Assembly (NCBI RefSeq): GCF_000733855.1
Contig: NZ_JPOJ01000001.1
Span: 2,931,001 to 2,995,000, forward strand
Reading direction: 5' to 3'
Origin: Methylomicrobium agile
GTDB taxonomy: Bacteria; Pseudomonadota; Gammaproteobacteria; Methylococcales; Methylomonadaceae
DNA length: 64,000 bases
Shown: positions 49,141 to 62,696 of the stretch, piece by piece
Position numbering within the stretch: the first letter of the stretch is position 1
Layout: every line of letters starts with the position of its first letter
The notes under the pieces: model-generated
Seen by the model: the letters and a program-made list of their open reading frames with translations, nothing else
Database searches by the model: none
What the model was told of the DNA's origin: nothing
Made by a program: the position numbers and the translations under genes

Positions 49141-49632
49141 TTGTCCAATTCTCAAATCGCTTGTCTGTGCGGATCGGGGCTCGGCTATGACCAATGCTGT
49201 CGGCAATACCATGACGACGAGGTATTTCCGGCCACCGCAGAAGCCTTGATGCGTTCCCGATTCACTGCCTATGCATTGCATGATGCCGATTATTTACGCG
49301 CGACCTGGGACAGCGGTAAATGCCCGGACAGCATCGATTTTTCCCGCGAGACGGCGGTCTGGCAGCACCTTGAAATCGTCGATACGAAAAAGGGCGGGCC
49401 TCGGGACGACAAGGGGCTCGTCGAATTCAAAGCTTACTATCTGCAGGACGGGGAAGCCTGTGTTCTGCATGAGGTGAGCCGATTCGTCAAAAAGGAAGGC
49501 CGCTGGTTTTATCTGGACGGGGCGATCAAATCGCTCGGCAGGATCGGCTCGACCGTCAATCTGGGCAAAAATGCGCCTTGTTCCTGCGGCAGCGGCAAAA
49601 AGTTCAAGCGATGCTGCGGTGCGGGGAAATAA
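49141..49632 (+). CDS. YchJ family SEC-C motif protein
   Basis: 163 residues. SEC-C zinc motifs lie at both ends (CLCGSGLGYDQCC and CSCGSGKKFKRCC) around the YchJ-type NTF2-like core with PATAEALMRSRFTAYALHD and EFKAYYLQDG. Function unknown; the SEC-C motif suggests interaction with SecB-dependent or stress clients. The start is TTG at 49141 and lacks a strong ribosome site. Confidence 0.87.
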   Translation: MSNSQIACLCGSGLGYDQCCRQYHDDEVFPATAEALMRSRFTAYALHDADYLRATWDSGKCPDSIDFSRETAVWQHLEIVDTKKGGPRDDKGLVEFKAYYLQDGEACVLHEVSRFVKKEGRWFYLDGAIKSLGRIGSTVNLGKNAPCSCGSGKKFKRCCGAGK

Positions 49633-49853
49633 GCCTGTTCAGGGTCAATGTGCCGGGCTTACGCTTTGCTCCACAATCATCATTATGTCCTTTTTTAATA
49701 GTTTCCGCGCGCGGCGCTTATAGGCCGTCGCCGGCAATGTCCGATCGATGCAGGCCGGCATTTTTTCCAGGAAATTCTCACGATAACCTTGTGATTGATG
49801 TTCCGAACCTTATATAGGGTAAAATATTTTCGGAAAATCAACACAGGGTGAAA

Positions 49854-50681
49854 ATGAAAACACAAAAAATTGGATTTATCGGCGGCGGCAATATGGCGAC
49901 GAGCCTGATCAGCGGCCTGATCGCTGCCGGTCATGAGCCTTCCAGCATCTGGGTTTCCGACATCAACTCCGAGCAGCTCAAGTCGCTGGCGGAGCGTCTG
50001 AAAGTCAACGTGACCGCATCGAACGAAACGGCAGTCAGCGAGGCCGACGTCGTCGTGCTGGCGGTGAAGCCGCAGATCATGCGCGATGTGGCGAAACAGA
50101 TCGCGCCGGCGATTCAGCAGCGTAAACCACTGGTCGTCTCGATTGCCGCCGGCATCGGCGAGCGCAGCCTCAGCGCCTGGCTGGGGCCGGACATCGCGAT
50201 CGTCCGCTGCATGCCGAATACGCCGGCGTTGGTGCTGACCGGCGCCACGGCCCTGCATGCGAACGACAAAGTCGGTGCCGAGCAGCGCAGCATGGCCGAA
50301 AACATTTTGCGTGCGGTCGGTATTGCGCTTTGGGTCAAGGATGAAAAAGAACTGGATGCGGTAACGGCCGTATCGGGCAGCGGACCGGCTTATTACTTCC
50401 TGCTGATGGAATCGATGGAGAAAGCGGCGGCGGAGCTGGGCCTGACCGAGGAAACGGCGCGCCTGCTGGTGCTGCAAACCGCCTTGGGCGCGGCAAAAAT
50501 TGCGCTGGAATCGAGCGAAACCCCTGAGTTGTTGCGCAAACGCGTGACCTCGCCGGGCGGCACGACTCAGCGGGCGATCGAAACCTTTCAGCAAGGCGGT
50601 TTCGAGGCACTGGTTTCGAAAGCGCTCCATGCGGCACGCGACCGTTCGGTCGAAATGTCCAACCAACCGGAGTTCAATTAA
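49854..50681 (+). CDS. proC: Pyrroline-5-carboxylate reductase ProC
   Basis: 275-residue last enzyme of proline synthesis. KIGFIGGGNMATSLISGL binds NAD(P)H, CMPNTPALV is conserved, and the dimer signature is AVSGSGPAYYFLLMESM to VTSPGGTTQRAIETFQ. The ATG at 49854 is preferred over a GTG two codons earlier that lies in the AGGG site. The stop overlaps the yggT start (TAATG). Confidence 0.96.
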   Translation: MKTQKIGFIGGGNMATSLISGLIAAGHEPSSIWVSDINSEQLKSLAERLKVNVTASNETAVSEADVVVLAVKPQIMRDVAKQIAPAIQQRKPLVVSIAAGIGERSLSAWLGPDIAIVRCMPNTPALVLTGATALHANDKVGAEQRSMAENILRAVGIALWVKDEKELDAVTAVSGSGPAYYFLLMESMEKAAAELGLTEETARLLVLQTALGAAKIALESSETPELLRKRVTSPGGTTQRAIETFQQGGFEALVSKALHAARDRSVEMSNQPEFN

Positions 50682-51259
50682 TGGGTGCAAGTTATTTTAC
50701 CGATCCGCTCGTCCTGATTATCGAGGCGCTGTCCTCGCTTTACATTCTGGCGGTATTGATGCGCTTCCTGCTGCAGTGGTGCGGCGCCGATTTTTATAAT
50801 CCGATTTCGCAGTTTCTGGTCAGGGCGACCCAGCCTCCGCTGCGCCTGATGCGCCGGTACATTCCGCCGATCGGCAAGATCGACACATCTTCGCTGATTC
50901 TGATGCTGTTCCTGCAGATACTGGCGAATTTTCTGATCGGCCTGTTGCAGGGCGGGGCGCTGGGGATCGGCGCCCTGACTTTGATCGCGATCATGGAACT
51001 GATCAATTTATTGTTCAATGTCTTTATCTTCTCCATCATCGCACGTGCGTTGTTGAGCTGGCTGAATCCCGGCCGGTTCGACGCGGCTTCGTCGATTCTT
51101 TACAGCCTGACCGAGCCCGTGCTGAACATTTTCAGAAGAATCATTCCCGATCTGGGCGGCATCGATCTGTCGCCGCTCGCCGCGCTACTGTTTCTGCAGG
51201 TCGCCAGAATGGTCATCCTTCCCCCGTTGAGCCAACTGGCGGCTCTGATCGCCTGGTAA
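50681..51259 (+). CDS. yggT: YggT family membrane protein
   Basis: 192 residues with four hydrophobic helices in two similar halves, each with the YggT segment: MRFLLQWCGADFYNPISQFL and ARALLSWLNPGRFDAASSIL. The proC-yggT pairing is standard in gammaproteobacteria. Role uncertain (ion homeostasis and turgor have been proposed). Confidence 0.92.
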   Translation: MGASYFTDPLVLIIEALSSLYILAVLMRFLLQWCGADFYNPISQFLVRATQPPLRLMRRYIPPIGKIDTSSLILMLFLQILANFLIGLLQGGALGIGALTLIAIMELINLLFNVFIFSIIARALLSWLNPGRFDAASSILYSLTEPVLNIFRRIIPDLGGIDLSPLAALLFLQVARMVILPPLSQLAALIAW

Positions 51260-51271
51260 TCGCTCTTCTCA

Positions 51272-51296
51272 CTGCGGGAACATGCCGTGCCCGCAG
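51272..51296 (+). terminator. Hairpin after yggT, possible terminator
   Basis: CTGCGGG (51272-51278) and CCCGCAG (51290-51296) form a perfect stem 12 bp after the yggT stop. There is no T run, so it is only a candidate. Confidence 0.4.
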
Positions 51297-51378
51297 GGGA
51301 GAAACAAACCTCGGCAGCCGTTTTAAGATGCGGAACTTTCACTATACTTTAGAAGGCATTTTTATTTCTTTTAACGTC

Positions 51379-55861
<4,483 letters not shown>

Positions 55862-56092
55862 CCTCTATATCCTAAAATGAATGGAAATCGGACGGGCGGG
55901 TTTTAAGTCCGGGGCGCCAATCGGCCGCGATCGGGCCAGAACCCGCTTTTCCCGTCGCGCTGGCACGGAGCCGAAACACGCGGTACGGTACCTGGGAAAG
56001 TGATTTGAGGCTCGCGTCTCCGGGCGGCATCTGTGCAGGCGCTTTCAAATCGGTTTAAGAATCACCGGTAACAGGAAAAAACATCAGGTTTT

Positions 56093-56551
56093 TCAGGCTT
56101 TTCCCGTCGAGCCGAAGCCGCCGGTTCCGCGGCCGGTAACGGTCGTGAATGCGGGAACGAGTTTAAGCGCCACCTGGACGACCGGCATGAAAAGCAGCTG
56201 CGCGATCCGCTCGCCCGGATTGACCGTGTAATCGTTTTCGCCGTCATTGTGCAGGATTACGCCGATTTCGCCGTGGTAATCGGAATCGATGATGCCGACG
56301 CCCTGGCCGACCCGGATCTGATGGTTCAGGCACAGCCCGCTTCGGCTCGCGACGACCGCGACCAGGCCGGGATCCTGGATATTGATCGCAAGGCCGGTGC
56401 CGATCAGCCGGTTTTGCCGGCCGCCGATCGCGACGGGCTCTGCAATGCACGCTACCAGATCGATTCCTGCGGAGCCGACGGTTTTATAGGACGGAACACC
56501 GTATTGTTCGAGCAGTGGGTTTACGATTTTGGTTTCGATCAGTCGTTTCAT
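56093..56551 (-). CDS. dut: Deoxyuridine 5'-triphosphate nucleotidohydrolase Dut
   Basis: 152-residue trimeric dUTPase. Motif 1 SAGIDLVAC, motif 2 [10 protein letters not shown], motif 3 [17 protein letters not shown], motif 4 [12 protein letters not shown] and motif 5 [11 protein letters not shown] are all present. I take the ATG at 56551 (MKRLIETKI); nine upstream codons are unlikely. It heads the dut-algC-argB group, with 230 bp between dut and algC. Confidence 0.96.
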   Translation of the reverse strand: MKRLIETKIVNPLLEQYGVPSYKTVGSAGIDLVACIAEPVAIGGRQNRLIGTGLAINIQDPGLVAVVASRSGLCLNHQIRVGQGVGIIDSDYHGEIGVILHNDGENDYTVNPGERIAQLLFMPVVQVALKLVPAFTTVTGRGTGGFGSTGKA

Positions 56552-56721
56552 GGATACGAGGGTATTTTTTTCGGGCAAAAAAGACGCCGCGCCGAGGCAG
56601 CGTGCGAAAAGGAAATTCTAACATTCCTGTTCCCTTCGGACACCTGATAAATCGAAGGCGGATCGAGATGCCGAAAAGAGGCGGCAACGTCCGGGCAAGG
56701 GGCGTTGCCGGATGGGAGGGA

Positions 56722-57138
56722 TCAGGGCTTGTCCAGCAGGCGGTGAGTGACGAAAAAGCCGGAATAAATCGCGAGGACCATGATCACCGACTCCCGGGAT
56801 AACAGACTCAGGCCGGTGACCGAAGGGCCGGGACAGTAACCGCTCATGCCCCAGCCGACGCCGAAAATGGCCGCGCCGAAGATCAGTTTCGGATCGATGG
56901 CGGTCTTTTGAGGCAGTTGAAAAGACCCGGACCAGAGCGGCGCGGGGCGTTTCAGGATGATTCGGAACGCAGCCATCGCAACGGCCAGCGCGCCGATCAT
57001 CACAAACAGCAGGCTGGGGTCCCAGCGGCCTGTCACATCGAGAAAATTCAGCACTTTGTTCGGATCGATCATGTGCGAAAGCGCCAGGCCCGCGCCGAAT
57101 AAAATCCCGCTCAGAAATGTGATTGCGTAAGTCTTCAT
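56722..57138 (-). CDS. YeeE/YedE family transporter subunit, C-terminal half (DUF6691 type)
   Basis: 138 residues with four hydrophobic helices. GILFGAGLALSHMIDPNKVL opens the protein and GWGMSGYCPGPSVTGLS carries the conserved Cys that handles sulfur in YeeE/YedE proteins. It overlaps its partner gene by 4 bp. The pair is thought to import thiosulfate-like or sulfane sulfur compounds; here inference from the family. Confidence 0.88.
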   Translation of the reverse strand: MKTYAITFLSGILFGAGLALSHMIDPNKVLNFLDVTGRWDPSLLFVMIGALAVAMAAFRIILKRPAPLWSGSFQLPQKTAIDPKLIFGAAIFGVGWGMSGYCPGPSVTGLSLLSRESVIMVLAIYSGFFVTHRLLDKP

Positions 57139-57566
57139 GCGGTCAGCTCCGACAGGTGGCGGATTACGTAGACGGTGAGCATGCCGGCGGCGATAAAGGT
57201 CAGCGTCGCCGCGATCGAGCGGATCGACAGGCGAGCGATTCCGCAGACGCCGTGGCCGCTGACACAGCCGTTTGCGATCCGGGTCCCGACGCCTACCAGA
57301 AAGCCGCCGATCGCCAGCAATTCGGCCGGATAACCCTGACGCGGAACATTGAAGCCGGGGACGAGCCATTGCAGGAGCCCTCCGCCGGCGACGAGGCCGG
57401 CCAGAAACAGCAGCCGCCAGGTCCTATCGTTTTTCGGCGCGAAAAACACGCCGTTCATGATCCCGCTGATGCCGGCAATGCGTCCGTTGAAAAACAACAG
57501 CATTGCGCTGGCGATCCCGATCAGGGCGCCGCCCGCCAGGGCGGAGTAGGGGGTGAAATTTTCCAT
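57135..57566 (-). CDS. YeeE/YedE family transporter subunit, N-terminal half
   Basis: 143 residues with four to five helices. ISGIMNGVFFAPKNDRTWRL and the sulfur-handling motif GTRIANGCVSGHGVCGIARL, with two Cys, are characteristic. First gene of the pair. Confidence 0.88.
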   Translation of the reverse strand: MENFTPYSALAGGALIGIASAMLLFFNGRIAGISGIMNGVFFAPKNDRTWRLLFLAGLVAGGGLLQWLVPGFNVPRQGYPAELLAIGGFLVGVGTRIANGCVSGHGVCGIARLSIRSIAATLTFIAAGMLTVYVIRHLSELTA

Positions 57567-57623
57567 GATTTGCAGCCTCTTCAGAATAAAAAACGGGGAT
57601 AAATAAGGTTTGGAAAAATAGCA

Positions 57624-57640
57624 TTAGTATATTCTAAATA
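57624..57640. promoter_or_regulatory. Candidate promoter/operator of the YeeE/YedE pair
   Basis: ATTAG TATATT CTAAAT is a near-palindrome. On the minus strand it includes TATACT, a good -10 box, about 60 bp before the start codon. An ArsR-type sulfur-responsive repressor would be expected to bind such a site, but no such gene is in the window. Confidence 0.4.
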
Positions 57641-58210
57641 ATCGATCATTTGGTTTTCTGACGATTGATGGCCCAAGGGCAGGCGTGCTTCCGGTTAAGC
57701 TTTGTTAAATCAAGATAATAGAGATTATGGCGCGATTGCTTCGGCTTATGGCCCGGTTTTTCTTGAAATCAGGCTAACGGATTTGCTTCCTTCGGTAACC
57801 GCTCGAAGCCTGATTTTAGACCGTTTGCAACTATAAAGAGAATGAGGGAGCCGTTTCCGCAGCGAAAATTGCAGGCATGCGGAGAGATGAAGGGAGAAGG
57901 CCCCAAGCCGTTCTCGATTTTGACGTTAATGGCGGGTGGTCGAGCATTGGGGGCCGGCTGAACGCCTCCCAGGCGGGCCGGCGGCAGGCAGTTGTAGGGT
58001 ACGCTGTGCGTACCATGGGGATGAAAAGGTACGCACAGCGTACCCTACAACGGGGAGTACCCAAGCTGGGCAAAGGATGGATCACGGTGAGTACCGTTCG
58101 AACCACTCTGCGGCTCGGGAATGCAGAGCGAGAGCATACCGTCCTGACCGGACGGTATCCGAGGAGGAGTATCGTATCGCCCGTAATTTATACGGGACAA
58201 GAACCTGGAT
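57641..58210. other. Gene-poor region with inverted repeats
   Basis: About 570 bp without a supportable gene. It contains a long inverted-repeat element (57994-58048) and a second 9-bp hairpin ATACCGTCC/GGACGGTAT at 58136-58158. Confidence 0.6.
57994..58048. repeat. Inverted-repeat element GTAGGGTACGC, copy 1
   Basis: Two arms of 21 bp (57994-58014 and 58028-58048) are perfect reverse complements around a 13-base loop; each begins GTAGGGTACGCTG. A second copy with one mismatch is at 62501-62559. Confidence 0.88.
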
Positions 58211-58348
58211 CTACCACTTCAGGAATAAAGCCTCGGCGAGCCGTTCGACCAACCAGGCGACCAGCAGGCTGAACGCCGGCAGTCCCAGCGCCGAATAGAG
58301 CAGATTGAGGCGGACGTTTTGCCAAGGGCTGCGTTTGAGCGTTTGCAT
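58211..58348 (-). CDS. 45-residue membrane peptide
   Basis: The ATG at 58348 is preceded by AGGAG at 7 bases. The product starts MQTLKRSPWQNVRLNLLYSA and contains one hydrophobic helix LGLPAFSLLVAWLVERL, ending in LFLKW. Basic N-terminus and single helix suggest an inner-membrane small protein with the N-terminus inside. No homologue recognised. It lies 114 bp downstream of the alkaline phosphatase gene on the same strand. Confidence 0.6.
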   Translation of the reverse strand: MQTLKRSPWQNVRLNLLYSALGLPAFSLLVAWLVERLAEALFLKW

Positions 58349-58461
58349 GACAATGCTCCTGTCGAGTTTCGAAGGATTACATTGTGCGGCAGGTTCGTTA
58401 CGATCGCGCGACGATTCGATGACAGTTTGATGAATCGTGCCTAAATAGGCGTAAGACTGCC

Positions 58462-60087
58462 TCAGTCTGCGGTATCTTCCGGCCGTAACGCCTCGATCGT
58501 CAGGCGGCCGACGTCCGTATGATGCAAAATGCTTGCGAACGGCTCGACGGCCCGTCCGGCCCCTTTCGCAAATACAAAAACCGGCGTGCTGGTATGCGTG
58601 CCGCTGGCCCAGACGACCTGCTGCCGGGCGCCGACAAGCTCGGCCAGAAGATTTTCGCGGTTGTCCTTCGTATAGACGAAAAATGCGGTTTTGGCGGCCA
58701 GTTTGGGAACGGTTTTCTCGCTCAGGGAGGGATGATCGGGACGGTGGCCCGCATTCGCCTCGGTTGCCAGAATGCTTGCGGCTTCGCTGGCGCTTATCTT
58801 GAATTCGGTATGACGGTTGACGCGTTCGGCCAGCGCGGCTGCTGTTCTTTGGTTGGGCGGCAGGGCGTCGAATTCAGCAAAGATGTCGTGATAGCTGAGC
58901 TTTTGCGCATACAGCCTGTCGAGAATTTCGGGATTGCCGAAATTGAAGTTCGGTTTGAAAACATGTCCGCTCGCCAATGTTGTGGGAGCGGGAATGTTTT
59001 TGCCCGAGTAGCCGAAGCCGAAGCCGCCCGTTTCGTGATCGGCGGTCACGATCAGCAACGTATCTTCGCGCCCGCCCATCCAGTCCAGCACCTTGTGCAG
59101 CATCGCATCGAAGCGGAGCATTTCATGCAGCAGGAGTCCCGTATCGTTCCGGTGCGACGCCCAATCGATCTGGCCGGCTTCGATCATCAAAAAAAAGCCG
59201 CGTTCGTTGCGTTCCAGGATTTTCAATGCCTGTTCGCTCATTTCTGCGAGCGTCGGTTCGGCATGGCCGGCGTTCCGCCGGTTCAGGCTTTCGGCGATGC
59301 CGTCGCTCATTCCGGAGCCGGCGAAAAGCCCCAGGGTTTTGCCGGATGCCTGCCGCAATTGGCGGGCATTGAAAACCAGATGGTAGCCTTGTTTGCGGGC
59401 TTCATTCAGCAGGTTTTTCCCGTCCTTGCGCGCCGAACCGATTCGAAAGGCATGCTCGATATTGGCCTCCATTTCCCGATGAATGGCCGAATTCTTTTCG
59501 GCGGCGGCCTGGGGCAGCCAATAATCGAGGCCGCCGGACAGCATCACGTCGGCGTTTGCGGCCAGCAAGTCTTCGGGAATGCGGGTTTCGCGGCTGCGGT
59601 GGGTTTCGTGTGCGGCGAACGCGGCAGGCGTCGCGTGGGTGATGCGCGTGTCCGAGACCAGGCCGGTCGCCTTGCCCCAGCGTCTGGCTTTCTCGATGAC
59701 GCTTTCCGCCGGATATCCGTCCGCGTCCAGGCCGACCATTTCGGTCTTGGCGAATTTGCCGGATGCCAGCTGCGTCGCGGACGCCGCCGAATCGGTGACC
59801 AGCGCGCCGTCGGGATAGGTCAGCGAAGCGCCGATACGTCCGCTTTCGGCCACCAGCCTGTCCAGCGCGGTTTTATGATTCTTCAGTACGCCGTGCGGCG
59901 CCTGCCGCGCATAAGACAGCAGCAGGCCGACCTGCTGCGGCCCCATCCCGTCGCCGATGACCATGATCACGTTTTTGATTTCGGCTCGTGCAGGCGTCTT
60001 TTCGGCCAGCGTCGAACAGCCGAGCAGCAACAGCCCGGCGATTCCGAAAACGAAAGCCCTTGGTAAAGCGGAGGATTGATCTTTCAT
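58462..60087 (-). CDS. Alkaline phosphatase, lipoprotein form
   Basis: 541-residue PhoA-type phosphatase. The signal peptide ends LLLLGC, a lipobox, so it is probably membrane-tethered. Metal and nucleophile motifs: VIMVIGDGMG (Asp), ALVTDSAASATQL (nucleophile Ser), THATPAAFAAHETH, MIEAGQIDWASH, VTADHETGGFG and a late GTHTSTPV (His). Frees phosphate from organic esters. No clear Pho box is seen upstream. The start at 60087 is set by the signal peptide. Confidence 0.92.
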   Translation of the reverse strand: MKDQSSALPRAFVFGIAGLLLLGCSTLAEKTPARAEIKNVIMVIGDGMGPQQVGLLLSYARQAPHGVLKNHKTALDRLVAESGRIGASLTYPDGALVTDSAASATQLASGKFAKTEMVGLDADGYPAESVIEKARRWGKATGLVSDTRITHATPAAFAAHETHRSRETRIPEDLLAANADVMLSGGLDYWLPQAAAEKNSAIHREMEANIEHAFRIGSARKDGKNLLNEARKQGYHLVFNARQLRQASGKTLGLFAGSGMSDGIAESLNRRNAGHAEPTLAEMSEQALKILERNERGFFLMIEAGQIDWASHRNDTGLLLHEMLRFDAMLHKVLDWMGGREDTLLIVTADHETGGFGFGYSGKNIPAPTTLASGHVFKPNFNFGNPEILDRLYAQKLSYHDIFAEFDALPPNQRTAAALAERVNRHTEFKISASEAASILATEANAGHRPDHPSLSEKTVPKLAAKTAFFVYTKDNRENLLAELVGARQQVVWASGTHTSTPVFVFAKGAGRAVEPFASILHHTDVGRLTIEALRPEDTAD

Positions 60088-60176
60088 TGGGTTTCTGCAA
60101 ATAAATGATTGTAGCGCAGGCCGCCATAAACGGCATGTTAAAGATCGATGACACGCGCAACGCCTGTCAGGCGCCG

Positions 60177-60827
60177 TCAGGGCGCCCGATCCAGCTTGTA
60201 GAGTGCCGCAATCAGCACGATCGTTGCCAGAATCAGGGGATAAGGACCGAAAAACCAGAGAATCAGCGGCAGGCTGAAAAAAAAGCTGCGCGTGCCGTAG
60301 CTGTAGTAGGCTCCCGCCCGGTTCAGATAGGTGCAGACTTGCGCGTGCGAAATGTCGGCTTCGGGCAGTCCCGCCAGCAGGTTGATCATGTAGCCGACAT
60401 GATTGAAAAAGCGGATGGCCATCGTAAAACAGTAAAAGGCGATGAAAAAAACGAGCAGTAACAGGCCGAGCTTGATCAGCCATAATTCACCCGCCCGGCT
60501 TGCGGCGGCCGTCTCCGGATGCCAGGCGCCGGCCCATTTTTCGATCCGGTCGCTCAGATTCAGCGTGCCGATGATCAGCAGCACCGAAGTCGACGCCATG
60601 AAATTGGCCGCCATGACCGAATTGCGGAGCGTCTGCACGGCCAGGACATCCATCTTGCCGCTCTGCGCCACCATATCGACCCACGCCGCGCGCACCTTCC
60701 GGTTAAACCGGTGTACGCTGAAATCGGGATCGCGGCGGGTGCGCAGCCGCAAAAAAAGGTAGTAGATCAGTATCAGGCCGCTGCTGCCTGCAAACGCGAG
60801 CAGGTCGAACGGTAACGGGAGGCGCAT
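60177..60827 (-). CDS. DUF599 family membrane protein
   Basis: 216 residues with four or five helices. The segments VRAAWVDMVAQSGKMDVLAVQTLRNSVMA (seen as WVDMVAQSGKMDVLAVQTLR) and ASTSVLLIIGTL match DUF599, as does FFNHVGYMINL. Function unknown. 89 bp upstream of the phosphatase on the same strand. Confidence 0.85.
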   Translation of the reverse strand: MRLPLPFDLLAFAGSSGLILIYYLFLRLRTRRDPDFSVHRFNRKVRAAWVDMVAQSGKMDVLAVQTLRNSVMAANFMASTSVLLIIGTLNLSDRIEKWAGAWHPETAAASRAGELWLIKLGLLLLVFFIAFYCFTMAIRFFNHVGYMINLLAGLPEADISHAQVCTYLNRAGAYYSYGTRSFFFSLPLILWFFGPYPLILATIVLIAALYKLDRAP

Positions 60828-60929
60828 GGCGGAGGCTGAGTTCGTGGAAAACCGCGCCAGTATACGCCGAAGGCCGGATTTTGACGATGAAAGAGCGCCT
60901 TCCCTGGCATTCGAAGTGAGTCCGGGCGG

Positions 60930-62114
60930 TTATCGAATGCTGGTATAGCCGCCGCTATGGCCGGATTTGGAAAGTACGACCTGCCACAACTGTACGCGCC
61001 GGGCCTTGAAATAGCCCGAACAGGACAGGAGATAATAGGTCCACATCCGATAAAACGGGTCGTTTGGGTCACCGGACCAGGCCGCGGCGAAATTTTTGTA
61101 CCAGCTGTTCAGCGTCAAGGAATAGTCGTAGCCGAAATTATGCCAGTCTTCCATCACGAAGACGTTCTCGATCGCCGCGCCGATTTGCTTGATCGATGGC
61201 AGAAGCCCTCCCGGAAAAATGTACTTTTCGAACCAGGGATCGTTATGGTGCAGCGAAATGTTCGAACCGATCGTATGCAACAGGAAGAGGCCGTCGTCTT
61301 TCAGGCAGCGGTTGGCGATTTGAAAATAAGTGCGGAAGTTTCTATTGCCGACATGCTCGAACATGCCGATCGAAACGAGTTTGTCGAATTTCTTTTCGGA
61401 CAGATAGTGTCGGGTGTCCCGGTAGTCGCAGGTCACGATGTCGACCGGAAGTCCCGTGCAGTTGCTGCGCGCGCGTTCGGCCTGCTGGGGAGAGATATTG
61501 ATGCCGGTCACGCTGCAGCCGTATTTTTCCGCGGCGAATTTGGCGAACGAGCCGAAACCGCAGCCGATGTCGAGCACGCGGTCGTGGCGGCTGATGTCGA
61601 GCTTTCGGCAGATCAGGTCGAATTTGGCTTCCTGGGCTTCGTCCAGCGTCTTTGCCGATTTCCAGTAGCCGCAGCTCAATGCCTGCCATTTGCCGGTCAT
61701 GCATTCGTAGGCGTCCAGCGTTTTGTCGTAGTGATCGCGGCCGACGGTAGGCGAGCGGCTTCGGGATTGCAGATTGACCAGGCGGGAGCGGAGAACTCCC
61801 CACAACAGTTTCCAGGAGAGTTTCAGGTTTTTTTCGATGTCGTGGCGGGTAATGCGGGCGATCATTTCGGCCATGTCGTGGCAGTCCCACCACCCTTCGG
61901 TGTAGGCTTCGCCGAAACCGAGCGGCCCGTCCGTCAGCACGCGTTCGTAAAATCGAGGGTCGCGCACCTGGATGTCGAAAGGCCTGTGGCCGTTGAGGCG
62001 GATATCGGCTTCTTCAAACAAACGGTGAACAAATTCCTGCGTCGAGCTTCTCTTGCGTCTTGGTCGTGGTGCGATCAATGCGCGGTCAATGGCAATTTTT
62101 TGTTCTTCTGTCAT
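60930..62114 (-). CDS. cfa: Cyclopropane-fatty-acyl-phospholipid synthase Cfa
   Basis: 394-residue enzyme that methylenates unsaturated acyl chains in membrane lipids using SAM. N-terminal lipid-binding domain with FDIQVRDPRFYERVLTDGPL and GEAYTEGWWDC; SAM motif VLDIGCGFGSFAKFAAEKYG; active-site region MFEHVGNRNFRTYF and HNFGYDYSLTLNSWYKNF. The ATG at 62114 has a GGGAG site; the open frame extends upstream but without one. Confidence 0.95.
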   Translation of the reverse strand: MTEEQKIAIDRALIAPRPRRKRSSTQEFVHRLFEEADIRLNGHRPFDIQVRDPRFYERVLTDGPLGFGEAYTEGWWDCHDMAEMIARITRHDIEKNLKLSWKLLWGVLRSRLVNLQSRSRSPTVGRDHYDKTLDAYECMTGKWQALSCGYWKSAKTLDEAQEAKFDLICRKLDISRHDRVLDIGCGFGSFAKFAAEKYGCSVTGINISPQQAERARSNCTGLPVDIVTCDYRDTRHYLSEKKFDKLVSIGMFEHVGNRNFRTYFQIANRCLKDDGLFLLHTIGSNISLHHNDPWFEKYIFPGGLLPSIKQIGAAIENVFVMEDWHNFGYDYSLTLNSWYKNFAAAWSGDPNDPFYRMWTYYLLSCSGYFKARRVQLWQVVLSKSGHSGGYTSIR

Positions 62115-62696
62115 TTGCGAACTCCCGGTCCGGTTTAAAAGCTCCGGACTCATCTTCAAAGTCAGACGGCTATTGTTATCGTGGGTTTCAGTTCGGCGAC
62201 GCGCACTGTCCGGCTCTATGATGGCCTCATCGTTAAATTCGAAGTTTTCGGCTGATTTCGTTACGCAAATCGCGGTGATGTTATTCCTGGTTAAGCAAAA
62301 ATGAGAGCGAGAGGCTTCTGCGCCGCCGGGCTGAGAAATTATAATCACAAATTTATGACAGCCGTTCAAGCCCGGCGTTCATCGGCTTTGAGAGCAAAAT
62401 CATGCGCCTGGAAAATGGCGGCGCGCGCCATGAGACACCTCGTGGCGGCAGCGGGGCAGATACGTCTTTTAAACACCCCCCTATTTTGCAAGCTCCGTCA
62501 CGTAGGGTACGCTGTGCGTACCTTGTCAACTTCCAATGGTATGCACAGCGTACCCTACGGTGCGGCATGCCGGACGGGATATTTATTCCGTCCGTAACGT
62601 TTAAAGTGGGATGGACAGGGAGGATGATTTTGTGTTTGGAGAATTTTCAAACAGTGGGGACGGGGTTATATCGCGATGGGGGTATCGACCCAGTCT
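62115..62696. other. Intergenic region with repeat element
   Basis: 580 bp between cfa and the DUF1343 gene. It contains the second GTAGGGTACGC inverted repeat and otherwise no supportable gene. Confidence 0.6.
62501..62559. repeat. Inverted-repeat element GTAGGGTACGC, copy 2
   Basis: Arms 62501-62522 and 62538-62559 pair over 22 bp with one mismatch around a 15-base loop. Arm sequence is the same as in the element at 57994-58048, the loop differs. Confidence 0.88.

Noticed and set aside
57877..58298. Two overlapping plus-strand open frames
   Set aside because: They run through an inverted-repeat element and oppose the better-supported 45-codon gene; no motifs.
58519..60066. 515-codon open frame on the plus strand
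   Set aside because: It is the antisense shadow of the alkaline phosphatase gene, whose motifs are all intact; the plus-strand product has no recognisable domain and is biased by GC codon structure.
60088..60176. Pho box before the alkaline phosphatase
   Set aside because: CTGACAG and GTGTCAT are present but 16 bases apart rather than 11, so it does not fit the PhoB direct-repeat pattern.
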